Shown here: one piece after another, positions 23,620 through 31,325 of the stretch
How the letters are laid out: each line of letters begins with the position of its first letter
How positions within the stretch are numbered: the stretch's first letter is position 1
DNA from: an uncultured Eubacterium sp.
GTDB lineage: Bacteria > Bacillota > Clostridia > Peptostreptococcales > Anaerovoracaceae
Direction: 5' to 3'
NCBI GenBank assembly: GCA_937966095.1
Contig: CALCKF010000051.1
Location: forward strand, 1 to 34,095
Length of the DNA: 34,095 nt
Translations under genes and position numbers: made by a program
Notes under the pieces: generated by a model
The model's input: the letters and a program-made list of their open reading frames with translations, nothing else
Told to the model about the DNA's origin: nothing
Database searches by the model: none

Positions 23620-24171
23620 TTATCTCAATTCAGCTATACCGATATTTGCAAGCTCATCAGCTCTGTTGTTTTTTTCAATTATATACTTGAACTCTTCAAA
23701 AGAAAACCCGCTTCCATTCCATTCCATAAACTTCTTATACAGTCTCTCAAGATCAACAGATCCGCTGTTTATATTTACATGTCCTTTTACACGATAAAAC
23801 GATATATCATGCCTTGCCGTATAAGGTATCAGCTGCTGCCAGAGATCTATATTCTCCACAGGTTTTTTCCCCGCTGTCTTCCATCCGTTCTTCTGCCAGT
23901 TAACATACCACCCTTTACGAAAACAGTCCATAAGATAACTGCTATCAGAAAAAACCTCTATCTTCTGCCCCTCTTTTTTTATTGCCCTGAAGGCTTCCAG
24001 TAAAGCAGTCATTTCCATTCTGTTGTTTGTTGTATTCTTCTCATTTCCGTAAATTTCTCTTACAGCTGTACCGAATTCCAGTATCGCTCCCCATCCGCCC
24101 AGATTTTCATTACTCTGATTTCCTGAGCATCCGCCATCTGTATATATCCTTAAAATCCTGTCGTTCCTCAT
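23620..24171 (-). CDS. rnhA: Ribonuclease HI
   Basis: A 183-residue enzyme that removes RNA from RNA:DNA hybrids. The four catalytic acids are present in YTDGGCSGN, NNRMEMTA, FSDSSYL and NNRADELAN. Between KGH and the last Asp there is an insertion of about 30 residues compared with the E. coli enzyme, containing EWNGSGFSFEEFKYIIE; I believe this is a common form in clostridia. AAGGAG lies just before the ATG. It is divergent from walJ. Confidence 0.94.
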   Translation of the reverse strand: MRNDRILRIYTDGGCSGNQSNENLGGWGAILEFGTAVREIYGNEKNTTNNRMEMTALLEAFRAIKKEGQKIEVFSDSSYLMDCFRKGWYVNWQKNGWKTAGKKPVENIDLWQQLIPYTARHDISFYRVKGHVNINSGSVDLERLYKKFMEWNGSGFSFEEFKYIIEKNNRADELANIGIAELR

Positions 24172-24252
24172 ATTACTCCTTCCCTTTTACCCACACCCCG
24201 CTTTCTATAAAATTTACCATATTTGATCCTGATTGTCCATATATAGTATAAA

Positions 24253-24281
24253 TTGACTTTTATTGCACTTTGGAGTATCTT
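24253..24281 (+). promoter_or_regulatory. Promoter of the walJ-rlmH pair
   Basis: TTGACT (24253-24258), a 17-nt spacer and TATCTT (24276-24281), 27 nt before the walJ start. Confidence 0.55.
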
Positions 24282-24308
24282 AATATGGTAAAGGAGGCCC
24301 GATAAGAC

Positions 24309-25103
24309 ATGACATTAGAATTCTGCTCATTCGCAAGCGGAAGCAGCGGCAACTGTTATCTGGTCAGAAACGATAGGTCAGCACTGCTTATAGATGCCGG
24401 TATTTCAGGGAAAAAAATATTTCAGGGTCTTAAGGAGACAGGCACCCCTAATGAAAAAGTACGGGGACTTCTTGTTACTCACGAACATATAGACCATATA
24501 AAAAGCCTTCCCATAGTTACAAAAAATCTTCCGTCAGCTTCAGCTTATGCCAATGAAGCCACATGGAAAATGATCCAGCGTCCAGTAGCTGAAAATCAGC
24601 AGAAAATTTTCTGTACCGGCGAGGATTTTTACATAGATGATTTCAGAATCAGACCATTTGCCATACCCCACGATGCCGCAGATCCCGTGGGCTTTTCGAT
24701 ATACTGCGGCAACAGACAAATAAGCATATTAACAGATGTGGGACATATAACCCATGATATATTTGACGAGATACTTGATGCCGATTTTCTTCTTCTGGAA
24801 GCAAACCACGAAAAGGAGATACTTCTCATGGGCAGATATCCTTATGCTCTCAAGCACAGGATTCTTGGGCATAACGGACATCTCTCCAACGTATCAGCAG
24901 GCGAATGCCTGTGCCGTCTTGTTGCATCAAATCCAAAGGAAAGGAAAATACTGCTGGGGCATCTTAGCCGTGAGAACAATGATCCCTCAGTTGCTATGCT
25001 TACAGTCAGAAACACACTTATGGAACGCGATATAATACCGGGCAGCAATATCAAGCTTGATATCGCCATGAGAGACCGCTGCAGCCGTATATACAAGGTA
25101 TAA
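24309..25103 (+). CDS. walJ: MBL-fold hydrolase WalJ/YycJ
   Basis: A 264-residue metallo-beta-lactamase-fold protein. FASGSSGNCYLV opens the fold, THEHIDHIKSLP gives the HxHxDH zinc motif, and LLLEANHEKEILLMGRYP plus RILGHNGHLSN are specific to the YycJ/WalJ branch. In Bacillus, yycJ sits in the walRK operon and the protein has been described as a 5'-3' exonuclease; here walRK is absent. AAAGGAGG is placed 11 nt before the ATG. It is followed after one base by rlmH, a frequent pairing in Firmicutes. Confidence 0.93.
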   Translation: MTLEFCSFASGSSGNCYLVRNDRSALLIDAGISGKKIFQGLKETGTPNEKVRGLLVTHEHIDHIKSLPIVTKNLPSASAYANEATWKMIQRPVAENQQKIFCTGEDFYIDDFRIRPFAIPHDAADPVGFSIYCGNRQISILTDVGHITHDIFDEILDADFLLLEANHEKEILLMGRYPYALKHRILGHNGHLSNVSAGECLCRLVASNPKERKILLGHLSRENNDPSVAMLTVRNTLMERDIIPGSNIKLDIAMRDRCSRIYKV

Positions 25104-25104
25104 A

Positions 25105-25584
25105 ATGGATATAAACATATTGACAGTAGGAAAACTAAAGGAAAAATATTGGCGTGACGCTGTTTCAGAATACTCTAAAAGACTCAGCAGATACTGCCGC
25201 CTGACAATAAAGGAAATCAAAGAATCCCCCCTGTCTTCAAACCCTTCTGCTGCAGATGAGGAAAGTGTCAAAATTGCAGAGGGGCTTGATATACTCAGCA
25301 ATATATCCTCATCTGACTATGTCATAACATTGGAGATAAACGGGAAACCTCTTTCCTCTACAGAACTTGCAAAGCATATCGATTATCTGGCGGTAAATGG
25401 CAGAAGCCGCATCACATTTATCATCGGCGGATCACTTGGACTGTCGGATGAAGTAAGCAAAAGAGCTGACTTTAAACTGTCATTTTCAGCCATGACATTC
25501 CCCCATCAGATGATGAGAGTTATACTGCTGGAACAGATATACAGAAGCTTTAAGATAATAAGGAATGAAACATATCATAAATGA
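25105..25584 (+). CDS. rlmH: 23S rRNA (pseudouridine1915-N3)-methyltransferase
   Basis: A 159-residue SPOUT enzyme that methylates the pseudouridine at 23S position 1915 on assembled ribosomes. FIIGGSLGLSDEV is the SAM-binding knot region and LSFSAMTFPHQMMR…LLEQIYRSFKI the invariant C-terminus ending in NETYHK. It starts one base after walJ, so translation is likely coupled. The stop codon lies within the following terminator hairpin. Confidence 0.97.
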   Translation: MDINILTVGKLKEKYWRDAVSEYSKRLSRYCRLTIKEIKESPLSSNPSAADEESVKIAEGLDILSNISSSDYVITLEINGKPLSSTELAKHIDYLAVNGRSRITFIIGGSLGLSDEVSKRADFKLSFSAMTFPHQMMRVILLEQIYRSFKIIRNETYHK

Positions 25585-25607
25585 CAGCAAATGGTGCTGT
25601 CATTTTA
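25580..25607. terminator. Bidirectional terminator spanning two stop codons
   Basis: Arms 25580-25589 and 25595-25604 (AATGACAGCA core) with a T-rich tail. The hairpin contains the rlmH stop (25582-25584) and the stop of the convergent oxidoreductase (25600-25602). Confidence 0.75.
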
Positions 25608-26787
25608 TATTTGTAATATGTTTTTTTCTGTAAACAGGATCTTTCTCCATATTTTCTATCACTCTGTCCATTATCTTCGGATCATGCACAGATTCCATAA
25701 AAAGCCTCATCTCCCTGATTTCATCATCAGTTTCCGTTCTGCTTTTTGACCCCAGAGCTCTTTCATATTTGGAAGTAAGATTTTCTTCTGAAAAATCATT
25801 TTCAGAAATCGCAGCCATTGCTGCCGCCGCAGCTGCATATGCCGAATCTGCAGCCTGAGAAAGGCCATCGAAGCTGAACGGCATAACCAGAGATGCCGCG
25901 TCGCCTATCATCAAAAACCCATTTCCTGCCTTCTTGGCACTCTGCCCTATATCGTTCATACGCCCTCCGGCCCACCTGCTTATCCTCTCGGCCTTAGAAA
26001 ACATATCCGATATTATCTCAGAACCGTTTATCCATCTGAAAAACCTTTCCTGAAGATCCGTTCCTCTGTACTGATCTCTACCCTGTAATATCACGCCCGC
26101 ATTACAAATCCCGCTGCTAACACCATTTTCCCCTACAGGAAGAATCCAGAAAAATCCCGGGGCAGCGCTTTCATCAAAAGAGAAAACGCCATATGCATCA
26201 TATCTGTCCCTGGCAAGAGACCGGTCAAGTTTCACTCCTCTGAAATATGCTCTTTCGCCCATCCATATACTGTAAGACTCCTCTTTTCTGATCCCGAGAG
26301 CTCCTGCAACAGATGAACACGAACCATCTGCTCCTATGATCAGCTTTCCTCTTATTTCGGCATCTTCCCCTCTATACCTTATTTTTACCCCACAAGCTTG
26401 ACCCATGTTCATGATGACATCTGTGACCATACAGTTTTCCCTCAGTTCGGCTCCATGTCTTTTTGCAGTCTCTGCCAGAAGTCTGTCAAGTTCATATCTT
26501 GAAACACAATAGCACTCAAACGGCATAACTGTCTGAAACCCTCCGCCGCTTATCAGCTGTATCCTTCTTATACATGTGCTGGCAGAATCCAGAGCTCTGA
26601 CTGCCCCAAGTCTTTCAAGATGAGTCACTATTCCTTCACGCTGTATATCACCGCATGCTTTATGCCTCGGAAATGAATCCTTTTCGAGAAGCAGGACATC
26701 TGCTCCTGCTTTTGCCATATATGCAGCGCATATGGCTCCTGCCGGACCGGCACCTACTATTATCGCATCTCGCTCTGCAAAAGTCAT
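25600..26787 (-). CDS. FAD-dependent oxidoreductase of the geranylgeranyl reductase family
   Basis: A 395-residue flavoprotein. IIVGAGPAGAICAAYMAKAG is the N-terminal dinucleotide site, followed by LLLEKDSFPRHKACGD, the IIGADGSCSSVAGALGI segment and GFLMIGDAASLVMPFSFDGLSQA, all typical of the GGR/FixC-like group. Members saturate isoprenoid double bonds or act as ETF-type oxidoreductases; no substrate can be named here. Its ATG overlaps the stop of the 939-residue iron-sulfur flavoprotein (ATGA), with AGGAGG upstream, so the two are made together. That neighbour is the obvious electron donor. Confidence 0.9.
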   Translation of the reverse strand: MTFAERDAIIVGAGPAGAICAAYMAKAGADVLLLEKDSFPRHKACGDIQREGIVTHLERLGAVRALDSASTCIRRIQLISGGGFQTVMPFECYCVSRYELDRLLAETAKRHGAELRENCMVTDVIMNMGQACGVKIRYRGEDAEIRGKLIIGADGSCSSVAGALGIRKEESYSIWMGERAYFRGVKLDRSLARDRYDAYGVFSFDESAAPGFFWILPVGENGVSSGICNAGVILQGRDQYRGTDLQERFFRWINGSEIISDMFSKAERISRWAGGRMNDIGQSAKKAGNGFLMIGDAASLVMPFSFDGLSQAADSAYAAAAAAMAAISENDFSEENLTSKYERALGSKSRTETDDEIREMRLFMESVHDPKIMDRVIENMEKDPVYRKKHITNIK

Positions 26788-29603
26788 TGCTGCACCTCCT
26801 TCTGCCCTTTAATTTTTGCGTTGCCGGCATCGTGTTTTTTCAGTCTTTTAAGAACTATCGCATTTACAGGGCAAACCTCAATACATATGCCGCATCCCAT
26901 GCACTGAGCTTGCTGCTGCATATGATAACCGCATCTCATACATCTGGATGCTTCCATAAAAGCCTGACAGCTGTCAAGGACCTCATGCCCTGTTTCAAAA
27001 GAGCCGGAATCAGGCACCACTCCTTCAAATATCTCATATTTGGGAGCATCTCTGTCATCATTTACATATTCCTTTTTGCTTATGACTGTTTTTATATCTT
27101 CTGATTTCATGAAACTGTCTATCGTCGCCGCTCCGGCATACCCGGCATCCACGGAACTCATATCCAGATCACCAATGGCAAATACGCCATACATACTTGT
27201 AACCAGTTTATTATCGGTTTCTATATACCCTTTCTCCGAAATTTCAAGCTCCGGATTCGCCTTGGATACAGCATATAAATCCGGCATTTCAGTCCCGCCT
27301 ATTATTACAGTGTCGCACGAAACTTCCATATTCATGTCTTTTTCGACTATTCTGCAGTTTATTCCTTTAAGGTGTCCCTTTGCTGATCTTATGCCTGTCA
27401 TTTCGACTCCTGTGACAAGATTTACTCCTTCATCCAGCGCAGCCGCTATCGCACCTACTTCATTGCGCATGCCGCGCTTACCGACAGGAGAAAGCACGGT
27501 CACATTTCCACCTCTTTGTCTCAGTATCCTGGCAGCATCGAATACCATCTCATCGCATCCTGTAACTATGATTTGTCTGCCTATCCCTTCTATGTCCTCG
27601 TTTCCGATAAGGCGAGGCATCAGTGAAACTATCTCGAATACGCCTCTGCATCTGCCGTCAATACCGGAAGGAAGAGCTCCTTTAGTTTCCCCTGTAGCAA
27701 ATAAAACAGCTTCATATCCTTCTGACATTAATGATTTTATATCCGGAGATACGCCTGCATTTATATTGCAGATTACTTCTATCCCCGAATCGGTGATCCG
27801 TTCAAGTTCTGTTTTCAACAGCATCTTATCCAGCCTCTTCTCTGAAGAAAGCCATCTGTACTTTCCTCCCAGCCCCGGTTCCCTTTCAAATATCACCGGA
27901 GCATATCCTTTTTTTGCCAGATCGATCGCTGCCGTTATACCGGCAAGCCCGCCCCCTATGACAGCTATCTTCCTGCGGTCGATACCGTTTTCATCTTTTT
28001 TAGCAAAAACAGGAAGATCCTCATCTATTCCTGCCTCCTTCAATACGGAAGATATATCACATGAAAAACCGCTCATGCCATTTGACCCTTCTTTTATGAC
28101 ACGTTCTTTCTGGGGGATTATATTCAGCACCTGTGAAGGATATATAATGGCCGCATCAGATGCGTTTTTTACAGTATGCTCCTTTACCGGCAACCCTGTT
28201 CCGTGAAGTGCCCTGTCTATTTCAACAGCGGCTGTATTTCCTGATGCCATAGCTTCCGCTACCGAACCGCATTGCATAACCGCATCTCCGCATGCGAACA
28301 CCATGTTCTTGTTAGTCCTCCCGTATGAGTCAGCCCTGACCATACCATCAGGATATGTCTCGACATTACATATCTTCTCAACACTGCACCTGCGCTCATC
28401 GGCAAATATCACCGTATCACAGAACACATTGAATTCACTGCCCTTAATAATATAAGGCTTCATCCTGCCCAGATCATCCTCAACATATTCCATTTTTATA
28501 AATTCGACAGCCTTAACTCTTCCCTGCTCTCTTATTATCTGTTTAGGAGCCGTAAGGGTCATGAACTCTATCCCTTCATTTTCCAATGCCGTAATCCTGT
28601 CCTGAGATATTTTCAGATCATCCGGCCGAGCAGCAGATGTGCATATTACATTACGGCCGGTCCGTTTTAACATTCTGGCTGCGCTTTCAGCAAGCTCACC
28701 GCTTCCGGTCACGATAACATCGCTGCCGATCTTTAATCCTTCTTCTTCACCCCCGTTTATCTGTCTGAGCAGTCTTACCCCATCGTATACCATACCGGAA
28801 TCTGCACCGGGAATATCATTTATTACTCCCCGAGATGCTCCCACAGCTATGATACACGCACGAAAGCCTTCCGCCCATATTTCTTCCAGACTGACATCGG
28901 CTCCTACCAGACATCCGTATCTGATCTCTACTCCGGCATCAAGGATCCGCTCTATATCCTCAAAAAGCTTCTTCCGTTCAAGTCTGAATGTCGGTGTGCC
29001 CCATTTCAATGCACCGCCTGGCATTCTGTCTTTTTCAAATATCGTAACTTTATACCCGCAAACAGCAAGCCGGTGTGCTGCCGCCAATCCTGCAGGTCCT
29101 GAACCTATCACCGCTATTTTTTCATCGTATTTTTGTATGTACCTGTACGGCCTGATTTCTGCATCCGCCAAAACATGGTTTTCAAGTGCTCTTATATCTA
29201 CCGGCGAATCTATCATTATTCCGCGTTTGCAGAAATCTTCACAGTTTCCTGAGCACACCGCCCCGCAGACACCCGGCATCGGATTTTTTTCCTTTATCAT
29301 TCTAACAGCAGTTTCCTTATCTCCTGCCTTTACAAGAGAAGCGACTGCCTGAGGCACTATACCGAGAGGACATCCGTATGTACATGAGTATCTGGTTGCG
29401 AGCTCTCTGGCTTCCTTGAAATATTTTGCTTCACATTCACTGCCTTTCCCATCTCCGCAATCCGGAAACATGCAGTATACGGTTTTCTGATACTCGCCTA
29501 TCGCCCCTGTAGGACATACCTGACGGCACTTGCCACAGTTTATACACAGCTTGCTGTCTATATCCGCTTCAACATTCTTTTCTACAGTAAAATTGAATTC
29601 CAT
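26784..29603 (-). CDS. Iron-sulfur flavoprotein with two tandem GltD-like modules
   Basis: A 939-residue protein. Order of parts: a [4Fe-4S] ferredoxin motif (C20-C23-C26-C30), a Cys-rich region with SCTYGCPLGI and GVCGAVCSGNCEDFC (the N-terminal Fer4_20 domain of GltD/DPD enzymes), a first FAD fold (GSGPAG from G167) with a nucleotide site GSGELA, then a second FAD fold (GGGLAG from G550). The second pyridine-nucleotide fold lacks its Gly loop (GCDEMV). A C-terminal Cys cluster (CMRCGYH, then CMGCGICIEVCPVNAI) completes it. The protein is about twice the usual GltD length. It should pass electrons between NAD(P)H, flavins and ferredoxin-like clusters, with the GGR-type partner as likely acceptor. 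The ATG has GGAGG upstream and lies 20 nt after a small unknown gene. Confidence 0.9.
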   Translation of the reverse strand: MEFNFTVEKNVEADIDSKLCINCGKCRQVCPTGAIGEYQKTVYCMFPDCGDGKGSECEAKYFKEARELATRYSCTYGCPLGIVPQAVASLVKAGDKETAVRMIKEKNPMPGVCGAVCSGNCEDFCKRGIMIDSPVDIRALENHVLADAEIRPYRYIQKYDEKIAVIGSGPAGLAAAHRLAVCGYKVTIFEKDRMPGGALKWGTPTFRLERKKLFEDIERILDAGVEIRYGCLVGADVSLEEIWAEGFRACIIAVGASRGVINDIPGADSGMVYDGVRLLRQINGGEEEGLKIGSDVIVTGSGELAESAARMLKRTGRNVICTSAARPDDLKISQDRITALENEGIEFMTLTAPKQIIREQGRVKAVEFIKMEYVEDDLGRMKPYIIKGSEFNVFCDTVIFADERRCSVEKICNVETYPDGMVRADSYGRTNKNMVFACGDAVMQCGSVAEAMASGNTAAVEIDRALHGTGLPVKEHTVKNASDAAIIYPSQVLNIIPQKERVIKEGSNGMSGFSCDISSVLKEAGIDEDLPVFAKKDENGIDRRKIAVIGGGLAGITAAIDLAKKGYAPVIFEREPGLGGKYRWLSSEKRLDKMLLKTELERITDSGIEVICNINAGVSPDIKSLMSEGYEAVLFATGETKGALPSGIDGRCRGVFEIVSLMPRLIGNEDIEGIGRQIIVTGCDEMVFDAARILRQRGGNVTVLSPVGKRGMRNEVGAIAAALDEGVNLVTGVEMTGIRSAKGHLKGINCRIVEKDMNMEVSCDTVIIGGTEMPDLYAVSKANPELEISEKGYIETDNKLVTSMYGVFAIGDLDMSSVDAGYAGAATIDSFMKSEDIKTVISKKEYVNDDRDAPKYEIFEGVVPDSGSFETGHEVLDSCQAFMEASRCMRCGYHMQQQAQCMGCGICIEVCPVNAIVLKRLKKHDAGNAKIKGQKEVQQ

Positions 29604-29623
29604 TATTTCCTCCCGTAAGGCTG

Positions 29624-29998
29624 TCAGAAGATCTCCAGCGCCAAAAGCTCATCCTTCAGCTCACTGCACATCCCTGAAGGCAGTATATCCGTTATCATAT
29701 CTGTCACGATATCCTCCGTAACAACAGTTATACCGCATTTCATCAGCCAGCTCCTGCATAATCTTATGAATCCGTAGTCCCTCAATCCTTTCCATTTGAA
29801 ATCCACATCTCTGAGAGCCATCGTGAAAATCAGCCTGGATATTCCATCCCATCTGATCTCATCCATAAGATATATCATCTCCGGTGAATCATCATAATGA
29901 TGATCAAATTCTTCGTTTATTCTTTCTATCTGTTTTTCTATGGCTTTTAAACGTTTCTGTCCTTTCCGTCCCTCATACGGATTTTGTTCAACAGGCAT
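29624..29998 (-). CDS. Small protein of unknown function, first gene of the redox operon
   Basis: A 124-residue soluble protein with a strong AGGAGG 7 nt before the ATG and its own promoter. The N-terminal third is charged and helical (GRKGQKRLKAIEKQIERI); the middle has EMIYLMDEIRWDGISRLIF and the end an LCRSWLMKCGITVV segment followed by acidic helices. Two cysteines are present before a third near SGMCSEL, but no recognised motif. I do not recognise the family. Its position, 20 nt before the tandem-GltD protein, suggests a role with that enzyme. Confidence 0.75.
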   Translation of the reverse strand: MPVEQNPYEGRKGQKRLKAIEKQIERINEEFDHHYDDSPEMIYLMDEIRWDGISRLIFTMALRDVDFKWKGLRDYGFIRLCRSWLMKCGITVVTEDIVTDMITDILPSGMCSELKDELLALEIF

Positions 29999-30021
29999 AC
30001 AGGCACCTCCTTTGATATCTG

Positions 30022-30051
30022 ATTATATCATGCCTGCATCTGTTTCTTCAA
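30022..30051 (-). promoter_or_regulatory. Promoter of the unknown-GltD-GGR operon
   Basis: On the minus strand TTGAAG (30046-30051), an 18-nt spacer and TATAAT (30022-30027), 23 nt before the 124-residue gene. It makes the three-gene redox operon independent of the upstream PLP enzyme. Confidence 0.65.
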
Positions 30052-30068
30052 TACGAAAGGCCTCCTCT

Positions 30069-31220
30069 TTATCCGGCGTATGTCTTCTCCGCCACCTCTC
30101 CTATCGCTTTTATGGTTTCATCTATCTCTTTTTCTGTCGTATAAAGGCCGGGGCAAAGCCTTATACACCCTATTCTGCCCGTACCTATAGTTTCATGAGC
30201 CGCACCACTGCAATGAAATCCTGCGCGTACAGCTATGCCGTATCTGTCATTTAGGATGGAGGCCGCTTCCTCGCAATCAACTCCTTCTATATTAATGGCC
30301 ACCACTGCAGTTTTTTCATGAGTGTCCTCAGGTCCGTAAATCTTTACTCTTTTTATCTCAGAAAGTCCCTGCTGCAGTTTTTCGGTCAGTCTCCTTTCAT
30401 GCTCTTCGATAACATCTACTCCTATTTTGCTTATTACCCGTACAGCAGCTCCCAGTGCTATTATACCTGGGCTGTTAACCGTCCCGGCTTCATATCCTTC
30501 CGGAAAATCCACAGGCTGGCGCAGTTCCGCAGACCTGGTCCCTGTCCCGCCCTCTGATACAGGCTTCAGAGACAGCTCGTTCCTTATGTAAAGGAACCCT
30601 GTTCCCTGAGGACCCATAAGTCCCTTATGGCCGGGCGCTGCCAATATGTCTATATGCTGTCGTTTTACATCTATTTCCATATGTCCTGCGCCCTGAGCTC
30701 CGTCTACCATGAACAGTATCCCGTTTCTCAAGGCTATACGCCCTATTTCTTCCAGAGGTGCCTTTGTCCCCGTAACGTTTGATGCTGATGTGATCACTAT
30801 AAGCCTTGTATTTCTCCTTATGGCTTTTCTGACTTTCTCCGGCGATATCCTGCCGTACATATCGCCTCTCACGACACTTGTCTCCACGCCATCTTCCTTT
30901 AACCGGTACAATGGTCGCAGCACTGAATTATGCTCCATGGAAGATGTAACAACATGATCTCCCGGTTTCAGTATCCCTTTGAGTCCCATGTTGATAGCTT
31001 CCGTACAGTTTTTGGTGAATATGATCCTGCCGGGATCCTCTATATTGAAAAGCCTTGCTACCGACAGCCTCGTCCTGAATATCTCCTGCGCCGTCCTTGA
31101 TGCCATGAAGTGGCCTGATCTGCCGGGATTGGCACAGTAATTGGCCATAACATCTATCATAGTCTCCATTACCTCCGGCGGCTTAGGATATGATGTAGCT
31201 CCGTTATCCAGATAAATCAT
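30069..31220 (-). CDS. Class V aminotransferase, cysteine desulfurase family (TIGR01977-like)
   Basis: A 383-residue PLP enzyme. YLDNGATSYPKPPEV opens it, NCTEAINMGLKG and SMEHNSVLRPLY follow, the PLP lysine is in APGHKGLMGPQGTGF, and RAGFHCSGAAHETIGT carries the candidate catalytic Cys. The short His-Cys loop is that of TIGR01977 proteins, distinct from IscS and SufS; these are presumed desulfurases or related lyases with uncertain physiological partners. GGAGG lies 7 nt before the ATG. No scaffold protein (IscU/SufU) is adjacent. The iron-sulfur-rich proteins on both sides make a sulfur-delivery role attractive but unproven. Confidence 0.88.
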   Translation of the reverse strand: MIYLDNGATSYPKPPEVMETMIDVMANYCANPGRSGHFMASRTAQEIFRTRLSVARLFNIEDPGRIIFTKNCTEAINMGLKGILKPGDHVVTSSMEHNSVLRPLYRLKEDGVETSVVRGDMYGRISPEKVRKAIRRNTRLIVITSASNVTGTKAPLEEIGRIALRNGILFMVDGAQGAGHMEIDVKRQHIDILAAPGHKGLMGPQGTGFLYIRNELSLKPVSEGGTGTRSAELRQPVDFPEGYEAGTVNSPGIIALGAAVRVISKIGVDVIEEHERRLTEKLQQGLSEIKRVKIYGPEDTHEKTAVVAINIEGVDCEEAASILNDRYGIAVRAGFHCSGAAHETIGTGRIGCIRLCPGLYTTEKEIDETIKAIGEVAEKTYAG

Positions 31221-31244
31221 ATATATACCTCCGCATCCTGAAAC

Positions 31245-31280
31245 AAAAAAATACAGGTTATGGGTATCATTCCATAACCT
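31245..31280 (-). terminator. Terminator of the DUF362 gene, within the next gene's leader
   Basis: Perfect 9-bp arms (31255-31263, 31272-31280) are followed on the minus strand by a seven-T run. It lies 46 nt past the DUF362 stop and about 25 nt before the start of the PLP enzyme. An outer pair, ATCCTGAA (31234-31241) with TTCAGGAT (31284-31291), encloses it. Confidence 0.75.
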
Positions 31281-31325
31281 ATATTCAGGATATGCTCGAT
31301 ATTATGATAAGGTTACCTTCCATAT

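Noticed and set aside
25600..26787. FixC-type partner in a FixABCX electron-bifurcating complex
   Set aside because: No EtfA/EtfB-like (FixA/FixB) or FixX gene lies nearby, and the active-site sequence around KACGD fits the GGR group better.
27040..28206. 388-codon open frame on the plus strand
   Set aside because: It lies wholly antisense to the 939-residue flavoprotein. Its product is a Ser/Pro/Ile-rich shadow with no family features and no ribosome site.
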